DNA of 64,000 bases from Bidens hawaiensis (lineage: Eukaryota > Streptophyta > Magnoliopsida > Asterales > Asteraceae): assembly GCA_021521415.1 (NCBI GenBank), contig JAIQDT010001949.1, positions 248,001 through 312,000 of the forward strand, written 5' to 3'. The notes under the pieces are model-generated. The model ran no database searches. It was not told the origin of the DNA and was given only the letters and a program-made list of their open reading frames with translations. Numbering within the stretch: the stretch's first letter is position 1; the number at the start of each line of letters is the position of its first letter. This document shows, one piece after another, positions 1 to 12,690 of this stretch. The position numbers and the translations under genes were made by a program.

Positions 1-125
1 AAGCTAATAGACCCCACACCTCCCGACAACCCCTCAAGTTGTTGGTTCTGTAACCACTTTCTTGTTAAGTACAACTGCGTCATATCTTCATCGTCATCAA
101 GAAGATGTTCAAGTTCATCCCTTAC
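1..125 (-). CDS. MRS2: MRS2-like exon 3 (cut by window edge)
   Basis: The acceptor GTTTTAG|GTAAGGGAT places Val-Arg at the start of the exon, continuing RVQK from exon 2 in phase 0. It encodes [20 protein letters not shown] and then TRKWLQNQQ, the strongly conserved acidic helix region. It runs off the left edge. Confidence 0.85.
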
Positions 126-2704
126 CTAAAACCACAAATATTATTATTATTATTATTATTATCATTCAACCTATTTAATAATAGTACCTATAATTAAATA
201 AAAACATACCAACACACTATTATGACAAAATTTAAAAAAAAAACAACAAAAGTGCAAAAGACAGAAACTAGAGGTGTGAATGAAACAAAAACCGACGGTT
301 TAGTTTTATGTATTCGTAAAACCGAATTTTGGATTCGGTTTTGTATTAAATTAGAAGTTAAAACCAATAAAACCAAACTAAGCCGAATTTATGGATTTTC
401 ATTTTCTTATTTAAATGTTAAGTAATTTATAAGAATTTTATAAATAGCATAACCCAATACTTTAAGCACAAAAGTAAATAACCAATTCATATTAATAATA
501 ATTAATTAACAAAAGGATTTAGGCCCAAATTCATTATTGTGGGCCAATTGTTTTTCCAAAATATTTCAAGCCCAAATGACAAAATCACAATAACCGAACC
601 CAAACATAAATTGACGGTTTGGTTTTATATTTTCATAAAAAACAATTTTCTGGTACAATTTCGGTTTTTCATGAAAATAAAACCAAAAAAAACAAATGAA
701 TTTAGATTTTTCATTTTTATTTTGAATGTGAATTAATTTAAAGAATTTATTAAATAGTATAACACAATATTTTAGGACCAAATGCATAATAATCGATAAA
801 ATAATTAATTAACAAAAACTATATAGGCGCATTCATTTTGGAGCAAAAACTACAACCCCCCCCCCAAAAAAAAATGTTTAGCCCAAATGGTAGAACCAAA
901 AAACCGAACAGCTTTCAAAACTCAAAAAAACTGAATTGGCGGATTTTGGTTCGGCATGAGCCCAAAACCGACCCATGAACACCCCTAACGTATTCATAAA
1001 ACAAAAGATGTTAATGACAGCAAATACCTTTTGTACCCTTGCAAGCAAACGAGTAAGATTGCTTTTCAAACTCCTAACACGTTCAAGATTTTTGGTGCTA
1101 ACATTCTTTGCCAGCTCATCAAGAACCGGATACGCATCTCTCTCAAGATCCGCGACACTCGAGTCCAAATACGTACAAACAACCTCCAATGCAATTTCCA
1201 AAACTTGAAATTCAAACGGAAGCTCAGCTTGCAAGCCCTCAGAGTTCTCGGGAGCAGGTACCCATCGTCCAGAAGCCGATAAATTCGACTCTGTATCGCG
1301 TAACGCCAACTGGCGGTTACCAGAAATACTGGAATTGGTTTTATGAGAAAGTTGTTGCCTCAATTGATCCACAAATGGAAGAACCTCATGACGAAGAGGA
1401 TCGAGTAAAAGTACCTCCTCTGCTGTGACTATCGCCTTTATATGTTCCAAGTTAACAACCATTGCCTTCTCCCTAGCTGCATCGATTAATAATATGTTAT
1501 AAGATTATAACTTTTGCCATTTTTTTAAATTAGAACTTAACACAAGTTCATATATTCCACTCTAAACTTGCGTTTATAATACTTTAATGCATAATGAACA
1601 ATAAAGTAGAGAAGAACTGCTAGCGAGACTTGGCTAATGTTGAACCTCATATTATGGAATTTTGTTATTATTGGCCTCAGCTATTCAGGCATGAGGCCCC
1701 ACAGACAGCACCTAATTTCTATATGGGTCGTATAGCCCCATACTACTTGCATAGGTGTCAAATCTTCTATAGTGGCGCTAACCAGCTCTATATACCACGT
1801 ATAGACCTATAACTTTTTTTAAATTACTCACCTTTTATAATTTTATTTTAAATCAAACTAAACAATCGAGAGAATACGAGCAACTCCTTGCTATCTTTTT
1901 TATAATTATCTTTTGTTTTATATAAGATTTGTAGATACTAGTGTAAGTGAATAACAAACAACTTTCTTTTGATTTTATGCGACGCCTGACACTCCACGTT
2001 TTTCTGACAACCAAATCGTGAAAAAGAGTTGAAATTTTTTTAATTCGTTTTGTTTTCTTTGTTGTTGATAATATGTGATTTGATCTTGAGCATATTTGTA
2101 TGCTGGTAAAATGTAAAAAGTTTATTACTTGTTGTTTAGTTTATTACAAAAGACAAATACATAAAAACTACTAAATTATCAAAATTGAAAAAAACATATG
2201 AGTCGTATATGCCTATACCACCACGCATGCATGTTTATACTATATGACTTGTATAAAACCCTAGTAAAGGAAGGTGTGGCACCTCATCACATTGGTTATT
2301 ATTTTGCCTAACTAGAGTAAAGAGTTAATATTAATGAGAAGCCCTAAACAGAGAAGATTACAGTAAAGCAAACAGAAAACAAAAATCAAAGCAAACAAAA
2401 CCCTAGAAGATGAGTTACCAAGAATATTAGAGGAATTGGAGAAAACCGGGCCAAGTATCCTCAAATCCCTGGCCGGAATCCCAGCCCGTTTAATAATCGT
2501 GTTCTTATCACACTCAAACAGCTCCGACTCACCACACCGATCGAACCGCATCCACAACCGAGCACCACCAGCCTTCTTCTTCACCTTCGCCGGTTTCGCC
2601 GACGGACCCACGTCGTCGTCCGGTTGCTCCGTGGTAAGTAGCGGCGCCTTCTTCCGACGCCTGGTGGTGCCGCTGCGAAACGAGAAGGGGTTTGATTTGC
2701 CCAT
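1..2704 (-). CDS. MRS2: MRS2/MGT-family magnesium transporter, 5' part (exons 1-3, continues past left edge)
   Basis: The protein belongs to the CorA/MRS2/MGT family, membrane channels that import Mg2+ into the cytosol or organelles. Three exons join in frame: 2704-2419, 1476-1028 and 125-1, all with GT..AG introns. The reading frame runs from a Lys/Arg-rich, probably disordered N-terminus (about residues 1-50) into [18 protein letters not shown] and [17 protein letters not shown] (about 50-86), then the N-terminal alpha/beta domain with [14 protein letters not shown] and [16 protein letters not shown], then the helical stretch [29 protein letters not shown]. From recollection it most resembles Arabidopsis MRS2-3/MGT4. 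The two membrane helices and the GMN selectivity motif lie outside the window. The ATG at 2704 is the first in-frame Met downstream of a plausible promoter. No stops or frameshifts were seen, so the gene looks functional. Confidence 0.9.
126..1027 (-). other. MRS2 intron 2, with a diverged internal duplication
   Basis: This intron of 902 bases contains a (TTA)n tract near 138-165. It also has two diverged copies of a roughly 240-base AT-rich unit (about 288-530 and 605-840), each starting GACGGTTTRGTTTTAT and ending near ATTAATTAACAAAA. A third related stretch of AACCGAA-type sequence is at 893-975. This is probably a degraded nonautonomous transposon. No coding signal was seen. Confidence 0.6.
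1028..1476 (-). CDS. MRS2: MRS2-like exon 2
   Basis: The acceptor is GATGCAG|CT at 1477/1476 and the donor is CAAAAG|GTATTT at 1028/1027. The exon encodes [20 protein letters not shown] through [10 protein letters not shown], most of the cytosolic/matrix domain. A weakly conserved linker (about residues 137-165 of the joined protein) separates the two blocks, as is usual in the family. Confidence 0.88.
1477..2418 (-). other. MRS2 intron 1
   Basis: This AT-rich intron of 942 bases is bounded by GTAACT and GCAG on the minus strand. The short open frame at 1630-1812 has no recognisable domain. I see nothing else in it. Confidence 0.7.
2419..2704 (-). CDS. MRS2: MRS2-like exon 1
   Basis: This exon has 95 codons plus one base, from ATG at 2704 to the donor CTTG|GTAACT at 2419/2418. 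The last base G joins CT of exon 2 to make Ala. It holds the basic N-terminal tail and the conserved block ending in FSNSSNIL. Confidence 0.88.
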
Positions 2705-2844
2705 CCCGTTTAATTCAATTTCAATTTCACCGATTAATAATAATAATTGTGATTATGGATGGAGGTGATGAAGGAGAAAGAAAGGGGAAGAATCTTGGCA
2801 TCCAGATTGTTGTTGTTGTTCTTCTTCTTCTTCTTCTTGCTCTT

Positions 2845-2896
2845 CCATATAAAAGACAGAATAATAAATTATGTTGGATTCCAGTGATATGATTGG
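2845..2896 (-). promoter_or_regulatory. candidate MRS2 core promoter (TATA-like and CCAAT)
   Basis: On the minus strand, TTTTATATGG (2845-2854) is a TATA-like box about 145 bases before the ATG, and CCAAT lies about 40 bases further upstream (2892-2896). The presumed 5'UTR contains purine-rich GAA repeats (complement of 2816-2838), common in plant leaders. The transcription start is inferred, not seen. Confidence 0.4.
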
Positions 2897-3157
2897 ATAA
2901 TAAACAAACAAACAAACAAACGCTTATTCTTATTGAATTGGATGTCGACACTATTATTAGTATTGAATAGAATAGACTTTACCCCTTGTTTGGGCTTTAA
3001 TTATCAATCCACTTTAAAGTTAAACGTTTGCTTGCCACAAATCATTTACATAAAAAATAAATAATTATTAAACATCATAATATGACTTATTACGTTAAGC
3101 TATGGTCTACACCATGAGCGTATTAATAAACCTAACTGCTTTTGGACTTCAAATTTT
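2897..3157. other. spacer upstream of MRS2
   Basis: AT-rich spacer with a short (AAAC)n tract at about 2903-2920 and no gene. The MULE-like element begins at its right end. Confidence 0.5.
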
Positions 3158-3996
3158 GAGTAAACTGTTAAAATCGGTTTATTCAATTATGCGAATTTAG
3201 TACAAAAAGTTTTGTTTTTGTAACTGGACCATCGAGGTTTTTCATTTCTTACCAGTTACGTCCAAATCGTTAACTCTGTTAGTTTTTAACGTTAAATGAG
3301 GGGTAAATTTGTCTTTTAGTTTATTTATTACTTTATTTATTTTTTAATCCTTTTATATGCATAAATATAATCATCATCATCATCATCATCATCCATGAAG
3401 CTATAACCGGCAACCACCACCATACCAAGCCACCGACAATCCGAAACGGCCATGGCACCACCTAACGCTGATGACTTTGCAGGTAGCGCGACGAGATTTG
3501 GATTTGGACCTCCGATCTCGCCTTTCCCAAATCCCCACCACATAAAAACCTACTTTCCCACCCCTCCAATCGCCACCGATCCCCGCACTCTCCTCTTCAC
3601 CACCACGTCCAAGCCCTCCATCTTCAATCCCCGCTTCCAGATCTAGATCTGAATGAGAAAATCATTGGTGCTGAGCACTAAACCAAGTAGATTTCCTTCA
3701 ATCGTTACAACAGCGAACAGAAATTGTTATGCTATTTAAACTCAAAATCAAAGCAACATTTTCAAAATCAAGAACTGGTTTCGGCATTAGAGATGGAGAA
3801 GCGGAGATGGGTGTTTCCAGCGGAGGAGATGGTGTTTCAAAATAATGGTGGGGTGGGAATGGTGGCTGATTCAGATAGAAAGGGGTGGTAATGGTGGCAT
3901 ATGAATTTTGCAGTTTGTGATGGTGTGAAATGGCTTGAATTAGTTTTGGTTTTATGAATTTTGAATAAGAACGAAATGGAAAAAAAAAGTAATAAT

Positions 3997-4182
3997 TGTC
4001 GTAAAACAAGCCTAATAGCCAAACATGTGAGAAAGAGATGTAGGGAGAAAGATGAAGATTTCATTTATTAGGTGTGCCATACAATGAGATACAATAAGAT
4101 GTATATATAGGATTGAAAAACTTGGAGAGGAAGCTAATCTATATTAGGTGTTGATAACCATAATATTAATATATTTATAACA
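3997..4182 (-). repeat. copia 3' LTR (left in window)
   Basis: 186 bp, with TATA-like CTATATATAC on the minus strand at about 4101-4111. It pairs with 19694-19879. Confidence 0.88.
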
Positions 4183-4196
4183 CTCCCCCTTGGTTA
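4183..4196 (-). other. copia polypurine tract
   Basis: The minus strand reads CCAAGGGGGAGTG immediately before the 3' LTR, the usual copia plus-strand primer position and composition. Confidence 0.7.
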
Positions 4197-7100
4197 TCAA
4201 CTTAATACGCTTGGAGATGTTGCCTCATTAAAAACCTTGCTAGGAAAACCTAGTGGGACAAAACCATAGCTAAGGGAAAAAGCATGCAGCGCGTATTGTC
4301 TCCCCCTGATTTATATATCTGTTAAAATGGTAAATATCGATCTTCTGTGAAAGCTTCAAAACTTTTGTACTCAATCATTTGTGCATTCGTCCCTTGACAT
4401 GCGAATTGTTAAGTTGAACAATGTTGCATGATCTTCACGTGCAAACTTCTGTTGTGTCATCTCGCAACCATATACTATTGTATTGATACCCTGTTATGTT
4501 TCTCTGCATGACCAGACTAACAAAACTTGTTTTGATAGGTTAGTAAAATATAAACACATGTCTTTCATCCCTGAAATATATCTTTCAACCCATTCAGATG
4601 TCACCTAGCTAGACACATGCCGATAAATATAAATAAAGAAAATAATAATCATATATAGCTAACAATACGATATAATGCACTTATGCATTTAATTGTGGTA
4701 TTTCCAAACTAATAATAGTTCATATTCAGATAGGAAATGATAGTAGAGTGAATTGTTGGACATCCTTTAATGTACTCAAAGAATGAATCTTGTCTTTGGT
4801 AAAATGTCTCAACATATTTTAGATGTACTTTGGATTGATAAACATATAATTACACATATACTCGAACTACAGGTCGAGTAATAATCACATCATGTCAAGG
4901 TATTTCAAAATTCTCCTTCTAAAAGTTCTGCAGCTTATCTCGATGATGTATACATCATCAATGTAAACTGTGATTATATGAACTTTTAAGAGTAAAATTT
5001 TGATAAAAGCATGACTTATTATATCTCCCTCTTTATCAAAATATCTCTTAATATGTACGTACCACGCTGAATCTGATTATTTAGTCGGTACGTAATTTCT
5101 AACCTTGTAGAACATTTACTGATGTTTTCATGCCAATGCTTAGGCGTTTTTAATCCATCACAAAATTTTTCCACTTTAACCAATTATTGATGTGCACTCA
5201 CTCCTCATGAGTTTTGCTACATGAACATGCTCATTTGACACATCAATTTATATATCATATGTCAAAACCCATATTGTACTATTCTTTGTTTATTAAGATA
5301 CAATAATCATCTGGTATAATTAACCTTTTAAGCATTCGCGTGCTAGGAATTCTTCAGGAGTTCCAGCTATATTTAACATATAAAATAATCATAATGTATA
5401 TAAATATAAATCTATATAGAACATGAGCCATAGTGTTCTCGAGAACATAATTTACATGATTTGATAATTCCAATCGTTAATTGATTTTCATGTAAACTTT
5501 CACTATCAACTGATGTTTATTAGACGCATATCAATTCTCTCTTCGTATTACCAGACTATTTAGTTATCAGAAAGTCATTGCTTCCACCATTGGAGAATGT
5601 GTCTTCTCAAAATCAATCATGGATCTTTGTAAAATCCTTGTGCCACCAATTTTGTCTTATATCACTTAATTGAATTTTCATAACTCCCATAAAAGATCCG
5701 TTTGTAGCTAACACATTTTACAACTTTAGTTGTACGAGCTGTTGGTCCAAAAAGCTTTCTGTTATTTAGAGAATTCAACTCTGCTCTATTTGCGTTTTTC
5801 TAATTTGGCCAATCATTTTTCATAGGCAGATCTTAAATCATGATCCTCATCATTTTCAAGCGCTATCTTATATACAAAATTATAACGACGTCGACTTTAT
5901 TTCGATTTCATATATCTTGTAAACATGATAAAATACAATTTACTAAGAGCTCTTTGTTTTCATATAGCTGAGGTTTTTTCAATAACCATCATGTCTAACA
6001 TCTCTCAAGAGACCTTTTTACTATACCTCGACTTGACCATCTTTATTACTTGCTCCAATTTTCGAGGAATCATCATTCTTGGAATCGACTAGTCTACCAC
6101 GCTTCAGGCGTGCCTTAGACTCACTAGTCATTACCAATATATGGTTGTCCTTCCAGGACATTTTATATTAATTGGAGCATAAGCAGTTGTTATAGGTGTC
6201 TTAGCTAGACACTTTGTTTTGGTCAGTGAATCGTCTGGTAATTGATTCATTAATCTTTACACATGAATTATTCTTTGAACTTTTAGTTCATATAATTTAA
6301 TTTGAGGATCAATGGTTATTCAAACTAATTTCGTTTTCCAACTGCTTTATATCCCCCCCCCCCCTAATGTTAGGAATGCCGATTCACTAAAGTGAAAACC
6401 AATAAGCCATAAACAAATATCTTATTAATGGCTTAAGTATTTAATCATAGGTAATATTTAATACCGACATATATTCCCAATTTCCTTTGTGGTCTCATCT
6501 TTGTGTATTGTGGTGGATTACTTTCAATATATAACACACACGAAATATTAGAAGAGAAATACTTGGTTACTGACCGAAACCAATTGTGATGGGGAGGAAG
6601 TATCACAACTTGTTGGCTTGATGTGAGTGCATATCAAATATAAATACCCAAATGAAACATGAACTTTTGCTCTCATGATCATTGACGTTGCAACCAATTG
6701 TAGACGTTTGATGATCGTCTCAACAAAATCAATTCGTCTATTAATAGTGATTTACCAAAATAAATATGAAAATCTAGAATATTGTGCCTGCTATCTCATT
6801 AGCTAAGCACAAATCACACAAACTTCATGTTGTGAAATTGATAACCATTTGGACGATGCATCGATTTTAAAACACTAAATGGTATCATGTTAGGATATGT
6901 GTATCATTTTCTCATTCCCTAACATTTAGGGATTCACACCCTTCTTTAGTTGGTAAATAAATAATTTTTCTTGAGAGCAATATGATATGTATAATTATGA
7001 GGAAGAATCTTTTGGTTCTTCAAAAAATTTCACATCATTGACTCGGTGTGGTCTAACCAGTCTTGCCATTAGATAATCATGATTCATAAATTTCAGGTTT

Positions 7101-7878
7101 ATGATCGTATATGTGTTACGCTTATTTAACACAATACAAAAAAATATGAGAGAACAGTGTATTATCGTTTCAGACAATCATGTTACATTTTTTGTATTTT
7201 CATATTTTGTTCTCATATATGATCAATCTCTTTCCACTCCTAGTGGTCAACCTCATTGTAAACATCAATATCATTAAAATTCTAATGGTCGGTCTCATTA
7301 TTAACATGATCATCATCGATCTCACTAACATGACCATAATTACAATATGCTCAATTATGGTCGAGATCACTATCTTTACGACAATTAATATTATCACGTT
7401 CACTTCATGGAATGGAGTAAAACCAAGCAAGTTTCATGGAAGTATTACTTTCATATGAAGTTATCTCAGCACTTCATATCTTCTAATAATATTGCTACTT
7501 TAAGAACATAATGAAGACGTGACAATAAACATTGACTTAACTAATTCTTTCTCATAAGTAATATTCTCTTCACATAACAGTGTATGAGAACTATATACAT
7601 GACCATATAAGGCTAATATTTTATAACCTTTAATAATGAGATTTAGAGAGTATGATACCTTAGGTGTTGTATCGAAACATATTTGTTTTTTTATGAGATT
7701 GACAAAACATATAACTTGATATTTTATTTGCTTCATCCGATACTATATATGTGTCATAAATGTAAGATGGTAAAATAGGCTATATTCCAATAATAAATTA
7801 AGCATCTTAATAACATGAGTTCAAATCCAGGAAAATAATTACAAAGTGTGATTCAAGCTAATGAATATATGTATATAT
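4197..7878 (-). pseudogene. copia gag-pol remnant (pre-integrase, integrase, reverse transcriptase)
   Basis: No open frame survives, but conserved blocks can be read on the minus strand. A GAG-pre-integrase block (about 7095-7010) reads WQDWLDHTESMM, stop, then NFLKNQKIL. An integrase block (about 6730-6660) reads FVETIIKRLQLVATSMIMRAK, and later (about 6520-6460) PQRKLGIYVG. The reverse transcriptase block with the catalytic Asp pair reads VYIDDVYII (about 4975-4945), followed by YQSKVHLKYVETFYQ (about 4845-4785). Stops and frame changes separate all of them. The order is diagnostic of Ty1/copia. The ORF at 7180-7458 is a low-complexity Ile/Met-rich chance frame. This copy cannot encode its own enzymes. 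Confidence 0.75.
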
Positions 7879-10262
7879 TGTGACATTCGTCAATTTCGGG
7901 TCTTGTTTGTATTCGTTTTTGTATTTGTTTATTATGTAAACCGACCCGATTTGTAAACCGAAGCTTATGTTATAATCAAAATGATGGATTTATGTTACAA
8001 TATTGTTTCACACTTGTTGGGTCTTGAAAACATCCTATTTTTATTTTTATTTTTATTTATTTATTATTTATTTATTTATTTATTTTTTTGTTGTTTGGTG
8101 TTTTTGTCTTGATCCATTTTGCATGAAAACTCTTGTGTCTCACACCCATATTTGACCACCAACATTACCCTATATATACACCACCTTTCCTCTTCATTTT
8201 CCCTTGCTACAACTCAAAAAAAAAAAAAAACTCTCTCAAACATCAAAGATTCAAGGTTATCTTCTTAAGTGTTCTTGAAGGATTTTAGTCTTTCATCTTA
8301 ATTAGTTTATGTAGCCTTATTAATACTTGTTTATGGTTGTGCAACATATATATAATATACACCCCTTGTTTACCTTTGGTAGTTACTTCTCCGATTCCGG
8401 TCGGTGAGGTTTCGGACCCCATAAGGCAAGACTTCATGGAGGACTTCGTGTCCTTGATATATATACATCTATATAACTTGTTCATACATATTAATCTTGC
8501 TTATTTTAGTTTGTTGGTCATGTTTACAAGTTCCATGGTTATGGGTTTTTAAAAGTCTATGCTTCGGTTTAACCGTAAAAAGCTCTAAACCGTAAACCGA
8601 ACTTTGTTACTAGTTTTGTTTGTTTAAACATACTTAGTGTTAGATCTAAGTTTCTAAAATCATTTTTACAAATTCTATGGTTATGGGTTTGTAGAATCTT
8701 ACCTCGGTCTTAACCCGAAACACGATCCGAACCGAAAACCGAACTTTTGTTTAAAGACTTTATTGTTAACTTTTGGTATTTTTTTTATTTGTACATTATT
8801 ATACAAGTTCTTTAGTGTTTGGACATGTGGAAACCATCTATGAACTTGTTGTGAGATGGAAACCGAACCAAACCGATTCTTGCTCGCTTAAGACACACAA
8901 GTGTGTTTTTTTTAGCCATCAAGACTTGTATATTTCTTTAAAAATAGTTACAAATTGATTTTTAAATATTTTCTTAAGTACTTGGAAATGTTGGATCCAA
9001 CTTGATCTCATAACAAAGTTTGGACCGACAAAACCGAACACTCGTTTAAAGTGGGTTGTTAGTTCTAAAACAATGGAACTACATACTTGGTTAAGTCTTA
9101 TTAAATTTTATTGAGTTATCTCATAACATTCAATATTTTGGAAAGTTGACTTTGGGTTTGACCAATTATCAAGACCCGAACCGACAACCCGAACACTCGA
9201 TAAAAAAAAACCCGTTTTAGTATCTTTATTTCAAAGGGATTTGCATTCTTGCATTTTACCCACCTTATTACTTAACATAGGTTGAGTAAATATTAAGGTT
9301 AGATACTTTAACCCGGTTTCGAGCAAACTTACATTTTTAAAGGGTTATTAATATAAATTCTTAAATAGTAACATTTTAAACCTTGAACTTTAATTATTTA
9401 CATTTCTCAACATTTATTTTGTTTAAAGACCTTCAAGACAACCTTTCTAAATTCAAGACTTCTTTTCTTTTTAGGCATTGTGCGTTAAACTCGTCGTTCC
9501 GACAAATCTCCAAATTATCATCTTTCAAGTTTACCACTTGAATGTGAGTACTTCATACCCCATTTTCCACCTTTTATTTTGGGGGTGACATTTTATACTT
9601 ATTCAACAAAATGCTTTATATTTGAATCTTAAACCACAAACGTAGTTGTATACTTTACCTAAATAATTGCTCGATTTGGTGTTCTATGCTTATATGCCTA
9701 TGTGTTTATCGCTTTTGGTTGGTGGAACTATAAAATCCTAGACTATTTGGCATCCCCTTATAGCAAGGTGTCGTTAACGTAATGCAATTAACGATAACTA
9801 TAAAATCCTAGACTATTTGGCATCCCCTTATAGCTAGGTGTCGCTAATGTGTTTAGCGATATCTATTTATCCAAATTACCACTTTTATTTATCGTTTCGT
9901 ATGCAAGTTTTGTGGCTATCTTTATTATATACTAATATGATTAAACTTATGAATTGCTCACCGACCTTTGTGTTGACAAACTTTATTTTATGAAATGTTG
10001 CAGGTTTGCATCTTGGTTGATTTATGATTGTGAAGAAAACGACATCAAAGACCTTAGGATATTAGTAAAAATGAACAATATCAATTTGCCATATTTTGTG
10101 ATATCTTGTTTATGGTTATTTTATGGATAATTGTTATGTGACATTTTCGATGTTGTGAAATGAAATGAGTTTATTAAATACTGTCACTTTAATTAGTGTC
10201 ATGTGCTTATGGACAATCGTTACACCTCGGCATGTTCCGCCGCCTTTGGTCGGGGTGTGACA
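7879..10262 (+). repeat. chromovirus 1 5' LTR
   Basis: 2384 bp. A TATA box CTATATATACA lies at about 8170-8180, followed by a pyrimidine-rich start region and an A-tract at 8217-8230. A tandem pair of about 69-bp units sharing CTATTTGGCATCCCCTTATA is near 9727-9850. The ORFs at 8337 and 8773 are non-coding LTR sequence. Confidence 0.92.
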
Positions 10263-10280
10263 GATTGGTATCAGAGCCAT
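10263..10280 (+). other. chromovirus 1 primer-binding site
   Basis: GATTGGTATCAGAGCCAT follows the 5' LTR. TGGTATCAGAGC is complementary to the 3' end of initiator tRNA-Met, the usual primer for chromoviruses. Confidence 0.85.
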
Positions 10281-11229
10281 GACAATAGGATAGGTGGTTA
10301 GACGTAACGACCTAGTATTGTTATGCTTAGGGTCCTATACGTGTGCTCATACGTGTTTACTCTATTTTGATTGTTCATATCGCATTTTCTTTATAAACTT
10401 GTTTAAAATTCACCAATATCCCAAATGTTCATATACACACACTTTCATAGTATTTCCATGGTATCCTTACCTTAAAACGCAAAAAGTAGGTTTTCATTGT
10501 GTTTTATGGATTACAAGATTAACTTGGATCCCGCTGTTTATAATCCCTTAAAGGTTGCATTTATATCGAGTTCGTAGCCCTAATAGGAAGCGAGACATTA
10601 TAAAACGACCATTTGACAAAAAGATTCCAAGAATCGAAGGTGATTTACTTACCTGGAATGGTGGGATTATAGTGCTCGTTTTCTAGGCCACAAACCATGT
10701 TATACATGTCAATACTTTAAGTAGTCGAATGCGAGCGTTCCGGTCGCCATCCTAATTTTTCGGTGTCAAAACAATAGAACTACGGTGATTCGTGGACTAG
10801 TGCTTTGACATGACGTTGTATCCCGATTTATGGTGTTATTATCGTTATTTGAGTCGAAAACATGGAAAAAAAAAATTGCGGTGATTCGTGCACATGTTTA
10901 GACTCCAACGTTGTGTTTTATAATTTTTTTTTTTGAGTTGGAATATCATATCATGGTGGTTCATGTACGATTTTCCGACTCTATAAACCTCAAAATCTCA
11001 AATTTTTAAGCTTTAACCCCTCAAAATCTCAAAATCATTTACGATTGTTTCCAGTTTGTTGTTTATATACAAAGATTTATCTTTTATCTAACACTAACAT
11101 CTACTCCTCACTAACTCTAGGATTCACAATCAAAAAGAAAATTTAACTTCACCTTATTCTTATTTTATATACTCTCATATCCATTTCTTTTTACCTAAAA
11201 CTTATTCCATTTCTTTATAATCTTTTAGC
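10281..11229 (+). other. chromovirus 1 leader
   Basis: Untranslated leader between primer-binding site and gag. Its first 60 bases resemble the leader of the second chromovirus (complement of 43233-43150), showing the two are related. The ORF at 10294-10551 has no domain and is not called. Confidence 0.6.
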
Positions 11230-12690
11230 ATGCCTCCACTAAGACCGCGCAAGAGCACCAACCGACGTATGGCTGCTTTTATCATCAAGCAAATGGCCGC
11301 TGTGATTCCCGAACTTGTAACTCAAATCCAAGCTACCCAACCTCCTCCACCCGTTGAACCCAAACCCGTATCCTACCCATATAAGCAATTTACTAGTGCC
11401 AACCCAACCGAATTCTGGGGTACGAACTGTGCGACTACCTTGTTGCAATGGTTCGAGTCTATGGAGAATGTGTTTAGATATAGCGAGTGCCCCGAAGCGA
11501 AAAAGACAAATTTCGATTCAAGCATGTTTAGAAAAACCACTCTAACATGGTGGGGTAGTGTCATGCATCTCCAAGGGTCGGAAACGGCTATGGCTCTTCC
11601 ATGGTCCGACCTCAAGGCACTCATGATGAAGAAGTTTTGTCCCAAACACGAACTTCAAAAGCTTGAGGAGGAATTTTGGAACCTCAAGCAAGATAGTGGT
11701 GATAACGCCGCTTACTCACTCCGTTTCCACGAGTTGAGCATTCTCGTCCCTCATTTGGTTACCCCGGCTGAGCGTGAGCTTGACAAATACATTGGGGGTT
11801 TACCTATGCAAATCCGGGTCTCAGTCATGAGTAGCAAACCCGTGAATCTTGAGGATGCCATTACTCTAGCCGGTGCGCTATCGGAGAATCATGTGAAAGC
11901 GGGTACCCTAACCCTCAAGAAACCAAACGAAAAAGCCAAACCCGAGCCCGCATCACAAGCCAAGGTTGAACCCGCACCACAAGCCATTAACTACTCCAAC
12001 TCTTCCCGTCACAACAATAACTTCAAGAAGAAGAAACCCAAAACCAACTACCGAAACTATGCCGTTACCCAACCCCAACCTCAACAACAAACCCAAATTC
12101 CACCCCAAACCCGAAACCCTATACCGGTACCGCCCCACTATGCAACATTTGCCAACTCCATCACCCACCAAACATGCCTTGTCGCCATTGTACCATTTGT
12201 AACCGACTTGGTCATCTCAACACCACATGTCGATCCGCACAACGAACCCAACCTAACCAACCAAACCAACCAAGAACTTTTCCCCAAAATACTCAACATC
12301 GATATGCACCTTACCCACCAAACCAACCTCAACAACCCCGAGCTTGCTACAATTGCGGTGACCCTAACCATTTCAGCAACAATTGTCATCGCCTCATCCT
12401 TACTAACCAAACCATGACCGCACCTTACTACCAAACTCAAGCTTACCAAGTTCAAACCTACCAACCTCAACTTTCCCAACACAATGCACCACTCATCCAA
12501 CCCATCCAAGCCATACAAGCACCACCTCCTCCACCACCGCAAGCACCTCAAGTCAACCAAGGCAATCAAGGACGAGCTTTCATGATGAATGTTAATCAAG
12601 CTCAAGCGGCAAACGATGTTGTGAACGGTATGTTTTTAGTGAACCAACATTTGGCTTCCATTTATTTGATACGGGTGCCGATATAAGTTT
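11230..12690 (+). pseudogene. gag: chromovirus 1 gag (capsid/nucleocapsid), frameshifted
   Basis: Gag forms the cytoplasmic particle that packages the element RNA. The ATG at 11230 is the first in the leader frame. The capsid core includes ATTLLQWFESMENVF, LPWSDLKALMMKKFCP and LSILVPHLVTPAERELDKYI (residues about 75-195). A Lys/Pro/Gln-rich linker follows. Near 12125-12140 the frame shifts. In the new frame two CX2CX4HX4C zinc knuckles are readable, CTICNRLGHLNTTC (about 12195-12236) and [14 protein letters not shown] (about 12345-12390). A Pro/Gln-rich tail leads towards the protease. The frame breaks again at about 12663. The capsid part alone could still be translated (395 codons to the stop at 12417). 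Confidence 0.85.

Noticed and set aside
2436..2768. Plus-strand frame opposite MRS2 exon 1
   Set aside because: Shadow of the minus-strand exon.
3698..4064. Pro/His/Phe-rich frames on the minus strand in the MULE core and copia LTR
   Set aside because: They span the insertion border of the copia LTR, so cannot be one old gene.
7180..7458. Ile/Met-rich open frames on both strands
   Set aside because: Low-complexity ATT/ATC repeats inside the decayed copia; both strands open by composition only.
8337..8958. Small frames repeated at 16304-17055
   Set aside because: They are the same LTR sequence in both LTRs, not genes.
10294..10551. 85-codon frame after the chromovirus 1 primer site
   Set aside because: Lies in the untranslated leader, has no domain, and the leader of chromovirus 2 does not keep the frame.
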